Of a stretch of DNA of 64,000 nt, positions 7,273 to 15,363 are shown piece by piece. The DNA comes from Albimonas sp963977235. GTDB taxonomy: Bacteria > Pseudomonadota > Alphaproteobacteria > Rhodobacterales > Rhodobacteraceae. Both the position numbers and the translations under genes were made by a program. The stretch lies in NCBI RefSeq assembly GCF_963977235.1, contig NZ_CAXBOD010000002.1, positions 124,001-188,000 on the forward strand. The letters are read 5' to 3'. Under the pieces are notes generated by a model. It was not told where the DNA came from. It worked only from the letters and a program-made list of their open reading frames with translations, and made no database searches. Every line of letters starts with the position of its first letter. Position 1 is the stretch's first letter.

Positions 7273-7676
7273 CGGCGGATGGCCGGGCGGCCGCGGTTCC
7301 CCTCGCTCAGGCGGGCGGGGGCCGAGGAAGGTCCGGGCTCCACGGAGGCACGGCGCCGGGTAACGCCCGGCCGGGGAAACCCGAGGGAAAGCGCCACAGA
7401 GAACAGACCGCCGTCCGCGCCCCTCGGGGTCGGGCGGCAAGGGTGAAACGGTGGTGCAAGAGACCACCGCGCCCCTGGCGACAGGGGCGGCACGGCAAGC
7501 CCCGCCGGGAGCAAGATCAAGTTGGGCCGATCGCGCGCCTCGACGCGCAGGGGGTCGCCTCCGCCCCTTCGGCCGTGGTGGATCGCGAGAACCCGCGCGT
7601 GAGCGCGGGTCCAGATGAATGGTCGCCCAAGGGTCTTCGGACCCCTGACAAAACCCGGCCTACAGGCCATCCGCCG
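7273..7676 (+). ncRNA. rnpB: RNase P RNA, bacterial type A
   Basis: The catalytic RNA of RNase P, which trims the 5' leaders of tRNA precursors. A 12-bp perfect P1 helix pairs 7273-7284 with 7665-7676. Conserved region I (GAGGAAGGTCCGGGCTC, 7324-7340), the GGGAAAGCGCCACAGAGAAC segment near 7385, GGTGAAACGGTGG near 7442, and the CR V segment AGATGAATGGTCGCC near 7613-7627 are all present and in the right order. The length of about 404 nt is as expected for alphaproteobacteria. Its position between an amidase gene and the mraZ leader is typical of Rhodobacterales. The exact mature ends are inferred from the P1 pairing. Confidence 0.96.
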
Positions 7677-7684
7677 CCAGGCTT

Positions 7685-7722
7685 CGCCCTCGGGACCGCA
7701 TTTCGCGCGCCCGAGGGCGTTT
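7685..7722 (+). terminator. Intrinsic terminator of rnpB
   Basis: A perfect 10-bp inverted repeat, CGCCCTCGGG (7685-7694) and CCCGAGGGCG (7710-7719), followed by TTTC. It begins 9 nt after the last base of P1. The T-run is short but the placement is right. Confidence 0.65.
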
Positions 7723-8002
7723 CGGGTCCCGCAGGCTGCGCGAGCGCGTGGTTTCGGCCTTCCGGCCCGTCGAATCGCGAAATCCGGGAAATCGTGGGAT
7801 CGACCCCTTCCAGGTCGTGGGGATTCGCCCCACCGGGCGGGGAAATGGCGCCGCCGCCGCCCACTTTACGGGGAAATCCGGGGCCGCGGCCCCCCGGAGT
7901 GGCCTCGGCGCCACGCTCCCTCGTCCCCCTCGAAACCATATCTGGTGGTTAACGCAGCGCCCTTGCCCACATGTGCCAGTTGCCATCGGTCGGCCCCAAA
8001 GT

Positions 8003-8055
8003 GGCGAGAGGTGGGTGAGTTTCCCGTTGATGCCCACGGAATCCCATGCTAGAAA
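8003..8055 (+). promoter_or_regulatory. Candidate dcw promoter with MraZ-type operator repeats
   Basis: A -35 box TTGATG (8028-8033), a 16-nt spacer ending in an extended TGC, and a -10 box TAGAAA (8050-8055) predict a start near 8062. Direct repeats TGGC (8003) and TGGG (8013) have the 10-bp period known for MraZ boxes. Two inverted CCCA repeats (8034-8037, 8043-8046) lie between -35 and -10. MraZ represses its own operon in E. coli by binding TGGG repeats of this spacing, so autoregulation is likely. The repeat match is partial, and box limits are inferred. Confidence 0.45.
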
Positions 8056-8061
8056 ATCTCC

Positions 8062-8239
8062 AGAGGCAGAGAGAACAAACAAAGAGCCCGCAAGCAGGTT
8101 CATACAGGCAACTCTCTAAAACAAAGAACTAGACCGGCGCGTGACACGGCGCATCAAGTGACGGCGCGAAGCTGGAAGTACACCCGAGGGACAGCAGGGC
8201 GGGTCGCGCATGAGGCAGGCGCGGCCCGCTTTTCCTTTT
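8062..8239 (+). ncRNA. UpsM-like leader sRNA upstream of mraZ
   Basis: This leader is markedly less GC-rich than its surroundings between about 8040 and 8200 and ends in a good intrinsic terminator 34 nt before the mraZ start. In Rhodobacter sphaeroides the dcw 5' UTR yields an abundant sRNA, UpsM (about 200 nt), by premature termination. The location, size (about 180 nt from the predicted start) and terminator match that arrangement. Sequence identity with UpsM could not be checked, so homology is inferred from position and architecture. Confidence 0.6.
8199..8239 (+). terminator. Terminator/attenuator in the mraZ leader
   Basis: An 11-bp stem (8199-8209 with 8219-8229, one G-U pair) with a 9-nt loop is followed by TTTTCCTTTT. 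It lies inside the predicted dcw 5' UTR, so transcripts must read through it to express mraZ and downstream genes. Confidence 0.8.
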
Positions 8240-8273
8240 GGGCGGCCTTCCGACGTGAGGGGACAAGCAGCCC

Positions 8274-8750
8274 ATGTGGCAGCAGTTCACGTCCAGTTTC
8301 TTCAACAAGGTGGACACGAAGGGTCGTGTCTCCATACCCGCGCTGTGGCGCAAGGCGCTCGAGCTGCGCAACGCCGAAGGCAACATCGTGCTCGTTCCCG
8401 GCTTCCGCGACAAGAACTGTGTCGAGGGCTATGCGCCTGACGAGTATCAGCGCATGTCCGCCGCCGTCTCGCGCATGCACCCCTCCGACCCCAATCGCCG
8501 CAAGCTGGAATACCGTCTGATGGGCCGCGCCCTGCCGCTGCAGCTCGACGACAACGGCCGCATCGTGCTGCCCAAGGAGATGCGCGACCGCTTCGATCTC
8601 GATGGCGACGTCGCCTTCGTGGGCACCGGCGACAGCTTCCAGATCTGGTCCAGGAGCCGCTACGACGAACTCGTCGCGCCGCTCGACGACGACGAGGACT
8701 TCGACGCCCTCTCGGCCATGCCCTGGGACGGGCCGGGGGCAGTCCAGTGA
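8274..8750 (+). CDS. mraZ: Transcriptional regulator MraZ
   Basis: A 158-residue DNA-binding protein made of two AbrB-like swapped-hairpin domains; the signature helices/strands are KVDTKGRVSIPALWR (about 12-26) and LDDNGRIVLPKEMR (about 90-103). MraZ forms a ring-shaped oligomer that binds repeated TGGG boxes upstream of its own gene and controls the dcw cluster. It is slightly longer than E. coli MraZ (152) because of an acidic C-terminus. The start ATG at 8274 gives MWQQFTSSFFNKVD; no strong Shine-Dalgarno is seen (GGGGACAAG is the nearest). Its stop overlaps the rsmH start (GTGA). Confidence 0.95.
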   Translation: MWQQFTSSFFNKVDTKGRVSIPALWRKALELRNAEGNIVLVPGFRDKNCVEGYAPDEYQRMSAAVSRMHPSDPNRRKLEYRLMGRALPLQLDDNGRIVLPKEMRDRFDLDGDVAFVGTGDSFQIWSRSRYDELVAPLDDDEDFDALSAMPWDGPGAVQ

Positions 8751-9853
8751 TCGCGGCCCTCGCCCTCTCCCCCGGGCTCGCGCCCGCCGACCGGCCCCGC
8801 GGACCCATTGCGCCGCCGCCCGCGTCCTCCGCGCCGGGGCAGGGCCACCTGCCGGTGCTGCTCGACGAGGTGCTGGCGGCGCTCGACCCTGCGGTCGCGC
8901 CGGGTCCGGTGCTTGACGGCACGCTGGGCGACGGCGGCTATACCCGCGCGATCCTTGCCGCCGGCGCCCCGCGGGTGGTGGCGGTGGACCGCGATCCCAC
9001 TGCGCTCGCGCGCGCCGCGGCCTGGTCGCACGCGCACGGCGACCGGCTGTCGCTGGTCGAGGGGCGGTTCGGGGATCTCGACACGCTCGCCGCGCAGGCC
9101 GGGGCGGCGCCGCTGGGGGGCGTGGTGCTCGACATCGGCGTCAGCTCGATGCAGCTCGACGAGCCCGACCGTGGCTTCTCGTTCCTGCGCGACGGTCCGC
9201 TCGACATGCGCATGGAGGGGGCCGGGGCCGACGGCCCCTCGGCCGCCGACCTGGTCAATGAATTGCCCGAGGCGGCGCTCGCCGACATCCTGTTCCAGTA
9301 TGGCGAAGAGCGCGCCAGCCGCCGGATCGCCAAAGCCATCGTGGCCGCCAGGGCCGCCGGGCCGCTGCGCACCACGCTGCGCCTCGCCGAGACGGTGGCG
9401 ACCTGCGTTCCCCGCGCCCGTCCCGGCCAGCCCCACCCCGCCACGCGCTCCTTCCAGGCGCTGCGCATCGCGGTCAACGACGAGCTGGGCGAGCTGGCCC
9501 GCGCGCTGGGCGCCGCCGAGCGGGCGCTCGCGCCCGGCGGGGTGCTGGCGGTCGTCACCTTCCATTCGCTCGAGGATCGCGTGGTCAAGCGCTTCTTCGC
9601 GGCCCGGGCCGGAGGCGCGGGCGGGGGCGGCTCGCGCCACGCGCCGGTGAGCGAGGTGGACGCGCCGCGCTTCGACCTGCTCTCGCGCCGTCCTGTCGAG
9701 GCGGGCGAGGACGAACTCGCCCGCAACCCGCGCGCCCGCTCGGCCCGGCTTCGCGCCGGGCGGCGCACCGCGGCGCCGGCCGTTCCCATGGATCCCCGCG
9801 GCCTGGGCCTGCCCGGGCTGACCGTTTCCGCGCTCAAGGAGGTCGGGCGATGA
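8747..9853 (+). CDS. rsmH: 16S rRNA (cytosine-1402-N4)-methyltransferase
   Basis: A 368-residue SAM-dependent methyltransferase (formerly MraW) that methylates N4 of C1402 in the ribosomal P site. The conserved start HLPVLLDEVLAAL comes at about residue 34, the SAM motif DGTLGDGGYTRAI at about 55, and LDIGVSSMQLD, RGFSFLRDGPLDMRM and TFHSLEDRVVK follow in order. It is somewhat longer than the E. coli enzyme (313) because of an Ala/Pro-rich N-terminal leader of about 30 residues, so an internal start is possible; the GTG at 8747 is favoured by the 4-nt overlap with mraZ. It overlaps ftsL by 4 nt. Confidence 0.95.
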   Translation: MIAALALSPGLAPADRPRGPIAPPPASSAPGQGHLPVLLDEVLAALDPAVAPGPVLDGTLGDGGYTRAILAAGAPRVVAVDRDPTALARAAAWSHAHGDRLSLVEGRFGDLDTLAAQAGAAPLGGVVLDIGVSSMQLDEPDRGFSFLRDGPLDMRMEGAGADGPSAADLVNELPEAALADILFQYGEERASRRIAKAIVAARAAGPLRTTLRLAETVATCVPRARPGQPHPATRSFQALRIAVNDELGELARALGAAERALAPGGVLAVVTFHSLEDRVVKRFFAARAGGAGGGGSRHAPVSEVDAPRFDLLSRRPVEAGEDELARNPRARSARLRAGRRTAAPAVPMDPRGLGLPGLTVSALKEVGR

Positions 9854-10371
9854 TGCGCTCGCTTCTCTACGTCTCCGCTCTTGCGCTGGTCTGCGTGGTG
9901 GCGATCTGGGCCTACCGGGTGATCAACGACACCCAGGATCTTGGCGACCAGGTCGAGGCGCTGCACGCCCAGATCGCGCGTGAGCGCGAGGCGATCGCCG
10001 TGCTGCATGCCGAGTGGGCCTGGCTGAACCGGCCCGAGCGGCTGGACCGCCTGGTCGCCTCCCATACCGAGGAGCTGGGTCTCGCCCCGCTTACGCCCGC
10101 GCAGTTCGCCGAGGCCGCCGCGGTGGCCTTCCAGCCCCCGCCCCCGCGGGCGCCCGGCCCGGCGCCGGAGCCCGCCGTGGCCCCTGCCGTGGCGCTGGTC
10201 GCCGCCCTGGCCGAGCCGATCCTCGCCCCCGAACCCGCCGCCTTCGCCGTGCCGCCGCTCGCCCCCGCGCTCGCCGCGGCCGAGCCGCCGGTGACGATGG
10301 CCGCGCTCGCGGGCACCGACGCCGTCGCGCTCGGCGTCTCGCCGCCCCCGCCCCGCCCCGAACGACGCTGA
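9850..10371 (+). CDS. ftsL: Cell division protein FtsL
   Basis: A 173-residue bitopic inner-membrane protein. Residues 4-22 form one transmembrane helix (SLLYVSALALVCVVAIWAY), followed by a periplasmic coiled coil with LGDQVEALHAQIAREREAIA and the family motif LNRPERLDRLV. FtsL joins FtsB and FtsQ in the divisome and activates FtsWI. The C-terminal 80 residues are an Ala/Pro-rich tail not present in E. coli FtsL but common in Rhodobacterales. It overlaps rsmH by 4 nt and is 14 nt before ftsI. Confidence 0.92.
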   Translation: MMRSLLYVSALALVCVVAIWAYRVINDTQDLGDQVEALHAQIAREREAIAVLHAEWAWLNRPERLDRLVASHTEELGLAPLTPAQFAEAAAVAFQPPPPRAPGPAPEPAVAPAVALVAALAEPILAPEPAAFAVPPLAPALAAAEPPVTMAALAGTDAVALGVSPPPPRPERR

Positions 10372-10385
10372 GCCGGAGATCCGCC

Positions 10386-12374
10386 ATGACCTCGTCGCAC
10401 GTCGATCCCCACGATCCCGCCGCCGGGCGCCTCGTCCCCCGCCCGCCCGAGGGGCGCGATCCCCCCCGCTCTCCCGGGGGGCGCGATGCGTCTGAGGGCG
10501 AGGCGGTCGAGGGCGTCGTCTACGGCGCCGGCGCCGACGCGCTGCAGTTCGACATCGACCCCGGCGCGCCCGAACACTCCCACGGGCCCGAGGGCGCGCG
10601 GCTCGCCGACGTCATCGCCGCCCGCCGCGAGGGCGTCGATCCCAACGCCGAGGCCGCGGCCCGCCGCGCCGACCGCCGCCGCCGCACCGCGGTGCAGGAG
10701 CGCGCCCGCGCCCGCTGGCGGCTGCATCTGCTGTGCTTCGCCTTCCTGCTGGCCTACGCCTCGGTCGCCGGGCGCATGGCGCTGATCGCGGGCTCCGAGC
10801 CCGAGGAGCCGCGCGCCTCGTTCTCGGCCCCGTTCTCGGCCGCGCGCGCGGAGATCACCGACCGCAACGGCGAGCTGCTGGCCGCCAACATCCCCGTCTG
10901 GTCCCTCTACGCCCACCCCGAGGAGCTTTTGGACAAGCAGGGCGCGGCCGAGAAGCTGGCCGCGATCTTCCCCGACCTGACCGTCCCCGCGCTGATGCGC
11001 CAGTTCAACGACGGCCGCCGGTTCCTGTGGCTGAAGAAGGCGATCACCCCCGCCCAGCGGGTGCAGGTGCATGACATCGGCGACCCCGGCCTGCAGTTCG
11101 GCCGGCGCGACATGCGCGTCTATCCCGGCGGGCGGCTGGCCTCCCACATCCTGGGCGGCGCCTCCTTCGGGAAGGAGGGCGTGACCGCGGCCGAGATCGT
11201 GGGCGTCGGCGGGGTGGAGTCCAAGCTCGACGAGGCGCTGCGCGACCCCGCCCGGGCCTCCGAGCCGATGCGTCTTTCGATCGACATGCGGGTGCAGCGG
11301 GCCTTCACCGACGTGCTGCGCGCCAACGTCGAGAAATTCCACGCGCGCGGCGCCGCGGGCGTGCTGATGGACGCCAACACCGGCGAGGTGATCGCGCTCG
11401 CCTCGCTGCCCGACTTCGATCCCAACGACCGTCCCCCGCCCCCGACCAGCGGCCTGCCCGACGACTACGCCACCTTCAACCGCGCGGCGCAGGGGGTCTA
11501 CGAGCTGGGCTCGACCTTCAAGATCTTCAACGCCGCCATGGCGATGGAGGCCGGCATCGCCACGCCGCAGACGATGATCGACACCACCGGCCCGATGCAC
11601 TGGGGCCGCTTCAAGATCTCGGACGCCCACGCGATGCCCGCGCGGATGACCCTGCGCGAGGTGATCATCGAAAGCTCCAACACCGGTTCGGCCCGGCTTG
11701 CGCTGCAGGCCGGCGCCAAGCGCCAGCGCGCCTTCCTCGAGACGCTGGGCCTGCTGGAATCGACCCCGGTCGAGCTGTCGGAGGCCGGGCGCGCCGATCC
11801 GCTGCTGCCCGCGCGCTGGTCCGAGATCTCGACGATGACGATCTCCTACGGGCACGGGCTTGCGGTGACGCCGCTGCACCTGGCCGCGGCCTACGCCTCG
11901 ATCACCAACGGCGGGCTGCGGGTGAAGCCGACGCTGCTGGCCGGCGCGCCGGGGCCCGACGAGTCCGACCGCGTGGTCTCCGAACAGACCTCCGACGCGA
12001 TGCGCGAGATGCTGCGCGCGGTGGTCACCGAGGGCACCGGGCGCAACGCCGACGTCGAGGGCTATTTCCTCGGCGGCAAGACCGGATCGGCCGAGAAGCC
12101 GCGCCGCAACGGGGTCGGCTACGACAAGACCAAGGTGCTGGCGACGTTTGCGGGCGTGTTCCCCGCCCATGACCCGGCCTATGTGATCGTGGTGACGCTC
12201 GACGAGGGCTGGACCGAGAAGTACGGCCGCCGCTGGCGCACCGCGGGCTGGACCGCCGCGCCCACGGTCAAGGATGCGCTGACCCGCATCGCCCCGATCC
12301 TGGGCATGCGCCCGCAGGCCGAGCCGACCGAAGGCGACGGGCCCGCCGGCGCGCGCCAGGTCGCGAGCCGCTGA
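10386..12374 (+). CDS. ftsI: Peptidoglycan D,D-transpeptidase FtsI (penicillin-binding protein 3)
   Basis: A 662-residue class B PBP that cross-links septal peptidoglycan together with FtsW. A disordered cytoplasmic leader of about 110 residues precedes a single transmembrane helix (WRLHLLCFAFLLAYASVAG). The periplasmic part has the dimerisation domain, then the transpeptidase with S376-T-F-K379 (nucleophile), S430-S-N432 and K565-T-G. All three penicillin-binding motifs are intact. The leader is longer than in E. coli FtsI, so the start at 10386 (after GGAGATCCGCC) could be too far upstream, but Rhodobacterales FtsI proteins commonly have such leaders. It is followed 8 nt later by murE. Confidence 0.95.
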   Translation: MTSSHVDPHDPAAGRLVPRPPEGRDPPRSPGGRDASEGEAVEGVVYGAGADALQFDIDPGAPEHSHGPEGARLADVIAARREGVDPNAEAAARRADRRRRTAVQERARARWRLHLLCFAFLLAYASVAGRMALIAGSEPEEPRASFSAPFSAARAEITDRNGELLAANIPVWSLYAHPEELLDKQGAAEKLAAIFPDLTVPALMRQFNDGRRFLWLKKAITPAQRVQVHDIGDPGLQFGRRDMRVYPGGRLASHILGGASFGKEGVTAAEIVGVGGVESKLDEALRDPARASEPMRLSIDMRVQRAFTDVLRANVEKFHARGAAGVLMDANTGEVIALASLPDFDPNDRPPPPTSGLPDDYATFNRAAQGVYELGSTFKIFNAAMAMEAGIATPQTMIDTTGPMHWGRFKISDAHAMPARMTLREVIIESSNTGSARLALQAGAKRQRAFLETLGLLESTPVELSEAGRADPLLPARWSEISTMTISYGHGLAVTPLHLAAAYASITNGGLRVKPTLLAGAPGPDESDRVVSEQTSDAMREMLRAVVTEGTGRNADVEGYFLGGKTGSAEKPRRNGVGYDKTKVLATFAGVFPAHDPAYVIVVTLDEGWTEKYGRRWRTAGWTAAPTVKDALTRIAPILGMRPQAEPTEGDGPAGARQVASR

Positions 12375-12382
12375 GGCCGGGG

Positions 12383-13900
12383 ATGGCGAGGCTCGCCTCC
12401 CTCGGTCTTCCGGCCGCGCCGGGCGTCGACCCGGAGACGGAGATCCTCGGCCTCGCCTCCGACAGCCGGAAGGCGGGGCCGGGCGTGGTGTTCTTCGCCC
12501 TGAAGGGAAGCGTGGACGGCGCCGAGTTCGCGCCGTTCGCGTTGCGCATGGGCGCCCCGGTCGTGGTCTGCTCGCCCGAGGGCGCCGAGACGATCCGCGC
12601 CGCCTGGGCCGCGGAGGGGCGCGAAACCCCGCCCGCAGGCCTGCCGCTGGCCGTGGCGGAGGCGCCGCGTCTGGCCCTGGCGCGGGCCGCGGCGGCCTTC
12701 TACGCGGCGCAACCCGAGGGGGTCGCAGCCGTCACCGGCACCAACGGCAAGACCTCGGTCGCCTCGTTCCTGCGCCAGCTGTGGACCGCGCTTGGCCGGC
12801 GCGCGGTGAACATCGGCACCATCGGCGTCGAGGGCGCCGTCGACCGCCCCGGCGGCCTGACCACCCCCGATCCGCTGGCGATGCACGCGCTGCTGGCGGA
12901 GCTGGCGGGCCTCGGCGTCGAGCGGGCGGCCATCGAGGCCTCCTCCCACGGGCTCGCCCAGCACCGCGCCGACGGGGTGCGGCTGCGGGCGGCGGGGCTG
13001 ACCAACGTCACCCGCGATCACCTCGACTATCACGCGACGCCGGAAGACTATCTCGAGGCCAAGCTGGGCCTTTTCGCGCGGGTGCTGCCCGCCGAGGGGA
13101 CCGCGGCGCTGAACGCCGACGACCCCTCCTTCCCTCGCGCCGCCCAGATCGTGCGCGCCCGCGGCCAGCGCCTGATCGCGGTGGGCCGGGCCGAGGCCGC
13201 CGACCTGCGCCTGCTGAGCGCCGACTACCACGAGACCGGCCAGACCCTGCGCTTCGGCTGGCAGGGCGAGATCCACGAGGCGGAGCTTCCCCTCGTCGGC
13301 GCCTTCCAGGGCGAGAACGCGCTGCTGGCCGCCGCCCTCGCCATCGGCTGCGGCGAGGCGCCGGAGGCGGTCTTCAAGGCCCTCCCCGCGCTGCGCGGCG
13401 TGAAGGGGCGGATGGAGCATGTGGCGACCCGGGCCAACGGGGCGCGGGTCTATGTCGACTATTCCCACACGCCCGACAGCCTCGCGACGGCCATCGCCGC
13501 CCTGCGCCTGCACACGCCCGGCCGGCTGGTCGCGGTCTTCGGCGCCGGCGGCGACCGGGACGCGGGCAAGCGGCCGCTGATGGGGCGCGCGGCGCTGGCC
13601 GCCGACCTGGTCGTTGTGACCGACGACAACCCCCGCTCCGAGGACCCCGCCGCGATCCGCGCCCAGGTGCTGGCGGGCGCGCAGGGCGCCGACCCCGCGC
13701 CGATCGAGATCGGCGACCGGGCCGAGGCGATCCTCGCCGCGGTGGACATGCTGGGGCCCCAGGATCGTCTGCTGATCGCCGGCAAGGGTCATGAAACCGG
13801 CCAGATCGTGGGCCACGAGGTGATCCCGTTCGACGACGCCGAACAGGCGCGCGCCGCAGTCCAGGTTCTGGATGCGGATCGGGAAACGGGGGACGCATGA
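12383..13900 (+). CDS. murE: UDP-N-acetylmuramoyl-tripeptide synthetase (meso-diaminopimelate-adding)
   Basis: A 505-residue Mur ligase that adds the third residue to UDP-MurNAc-L-Ala-D-Glu in the cytoplasm. The ATP loop TGTNGKTSVAS is at about residues 118-128, and the carbamylated-lysine region and central domain follow. DNPRSEDP (about 415) is the DNPR signature of enzymes specific for meso-diaminopimelate, consistent with a Gram-negative A1-gamma wall. It overlaps murF by 4 nt (ATGA). Confidence 0.96.
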   Translation: MARLASLGLPAAPGVDPETEILGLASDSRKAGPGVVFFALKGSVDGAEFAPFALRMGAPVVVCSPEGAETIRAAWAAEGRETPPAGLPLAVAEAPRLALARAAAAFYAAQPEGVAAVTGTNGKTSVASFLRQLWTALGRRAVNIGTIGVEGAVDRPGGLTTPDPLAMHALLAELAGLGVERAAIEASSHGLAQHRADGVRLRAAGLTNVTRDHLDYHATPEDYLEAKLGLFARVLPAEGTAALNADDPSFPRAAQIVRARGQRLIAVGRAEAADLRLLSADYHETGQTLRFGWQGEIHEAELPLVGAFQGENALLAAALAIGCGEAPEAVFKALPALRGVKGRMEHVATRANGARVYVDYSHTPDSLATAIAALRLHTPGRLVAVFGAGGDRDAGKRPLMGRAALAADLVVVTDDNPRSEDPAAIRAQVLAGAQGADPAPIEIGDRAEAILAAVDMLGPQDRLLIAGKGHETGQIVGHEVIPFDDAEQARAAVQVLDADRETGDA

Positions 13901-15363
13901 CCACGCTCTGGACCAGCGCCGAGGCCGAGGCCGCCACCGGCGGACGCGCCACCCGCGCCTTCGAGGCCGCGGGCGTGAGCATCGACAGCCGCGCGGTCGA
14001 GCCGGGCGACCTGTTCGTCGCCCTCAAGGACGCCCGCGACGGCCACGACTTCGTCGCCGCCGCCCTCGAGGCCGGCGCGGCCGCCGCCCTCGTCTCGCGC
14101 ATCCCCGAGGGCCTGGACGAGACCGCCCCCCTCCTGATCGTCGAGGACACGCTGGCGGGCCTCGAGGGGCTCGCCGTCGCGGCGCGGGCGCGCACCAAGG
14201 CGAAGGTGGTCGCGGTGACCGGCTCGGTCGGCAAGACCTCGACCAAGGAGATGCTTCGCGCGGCGCTCAGCCCCCAGGGCGCGACCCATGCCGCCGAGAA
14301 GAGCTACAACAACCACTGGGGCGTGCCGCTGACGCTGGCGCGGATGCCGAAGGCCACGAAATTCGCGGTGATCGAGATCGGCATGAACCATGCCGGAGAG
14401 ATCCGCCCCCTGACCCGGCTCGCCCGCCCCCATGTGGCGCTGATCACCACCGTCGACCCGGTGCACATGGCCCACTTCCGCTCCGAGGCCGAGATCGCCT
14501 TCGCCAAGGCCGAGATCCTCGAGGGGCTGGAGCCGGGGGGCGTGGCGATCCTGCCCCGCGACAACCGTCACTACGACCGTCTGGCCCGGCGCGCGCGCCG
14601 CCTGGGGGTCGCCACGATCCTGCGCTTCGGCTCGTCTCCGCGCTGCACGGCGCGGATGCTCAGGGCGGCGCCGGGGCCCGGAGGCACCGCGCTGACCGCG
14701 CGCATCCACGGGCGCAACGCGCTGGTCAAGATCGGCGCGCCGGGGCGGCATTTCGCGATGAACGCGCTGGCGGTGCTGCTGGCGGTCGAGGCGCTGGGCG
14801 CCGACGGCGCCCGCGCGGCCCTGGCGCTGGGCGCCTGGCACGCGCCGGACGGGCGCGGCAGCCGCTGGCGCATCGCGCTCGACGCCACCGGGCTCGACGG
14901 CGCGGTGCATCTGGTCGACGAGAGCTACAACGCCAACCCCACCTCGGTCGGCGCGGCGCTGGAGGTGCTGGCCGCCTCCGCCCCCGAGGACGGCTTCGGG
15001 CGCCACGTGAAGGGCCGCAAGATCGCGATCCTGGGCGACATGCTCGAGCTCGGGCCCGACGAGACCGCGCTGCACGCGGGCCTCGCCGAGCATCCCGCGT
15101 TCGCCGCCATCGACCGCGTGCACACGGTCGGCCCGCGGATGAAGGCCCTGCACGACGCGCTTCCGCCGGGGCGCCGCGGCCGCCATGCCGCGGACAGCGA
15201 GGCGATGGCCCGCGAGGTCCGCCGCCTGCTTGACGCCGGCGACGTGGTCATGGTGAAGGGCTCGCTCGGCGCGCGGATGGCGCGCGTGGTCGCGGCCGTG
15301 AAGGCGCTCGGCCGCCCCGCGCCCGAGCTCCCCGCCGGCGAGGACGAAGGACCCGACGCCTGA
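13897..15363 (+). CDS. murF: UDP-N-acetylmuramoyl-tripeptide--D-alanyl-D-alanine ligase
   Basis: A 488-residue Mur ligase that attaches D-Ala-D-Ala (made by Ddl, encoded 10 kb downstream) to complete the UDP-MurNAc pentapeptide. The P-loop VTGSVGKTSTKEM lies at about 107-119; IEIGMNHAGEI and DESYNANPTSV, both hallmark MurF segments, follow. Length is slightly above the E. coli enzyme (452). Its stop TGA overlaps the mraY start by one base (TGATG at 15361-15365), a classic reinitiation arrangement. Confidence 0.96.
   Translation: MTTLWTSAEAEAATGGRATRAFEAAGVSIDSRAVEPGDLFVALKDARDGHDFVAAALEAGAAAALVSRIPEGLDETAPLLIVEDTLAGLEGLAVAARARTKAKVVAVTGSVGKTSTKEMLRAALSPQGATHAAEKSYNNHWGVPLTLARMPKATKFAVIEIGMNHAGEIRPLTRLARPHVALITTVDPVHMAHFRSEAEIAFAKAEILEGLEPGGVAILPRDNRHYDRLARRARRLGVATILRFGSSPRCTARMLRAAPGPGGTALTARIHGRNALVKIGAPGRHFAMNALAVLLAVEALGADGARAALALGAWHAPDGRGSRWRIALDATGLDGAVHLVDESYNANPTSVGAALEVLAASAPEDGFGRHVKGRKIAILGDMLELGPDETALHAGLAEHPAFAAIDRVHTVGPRMKALHDALPPGRRGRHAADSEAMAREVRRLLDAGDVVMVKGSLGARMARVVAAVKALGRPAPELPAGEDEGPDA

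Noticed and set aside
7930..7960. Possible CtrA site near GGTTAACG upstream of mraZ
   Set aside because: Only one TTAA half is present; the TTAA-N7-TTAA pattern is missing.
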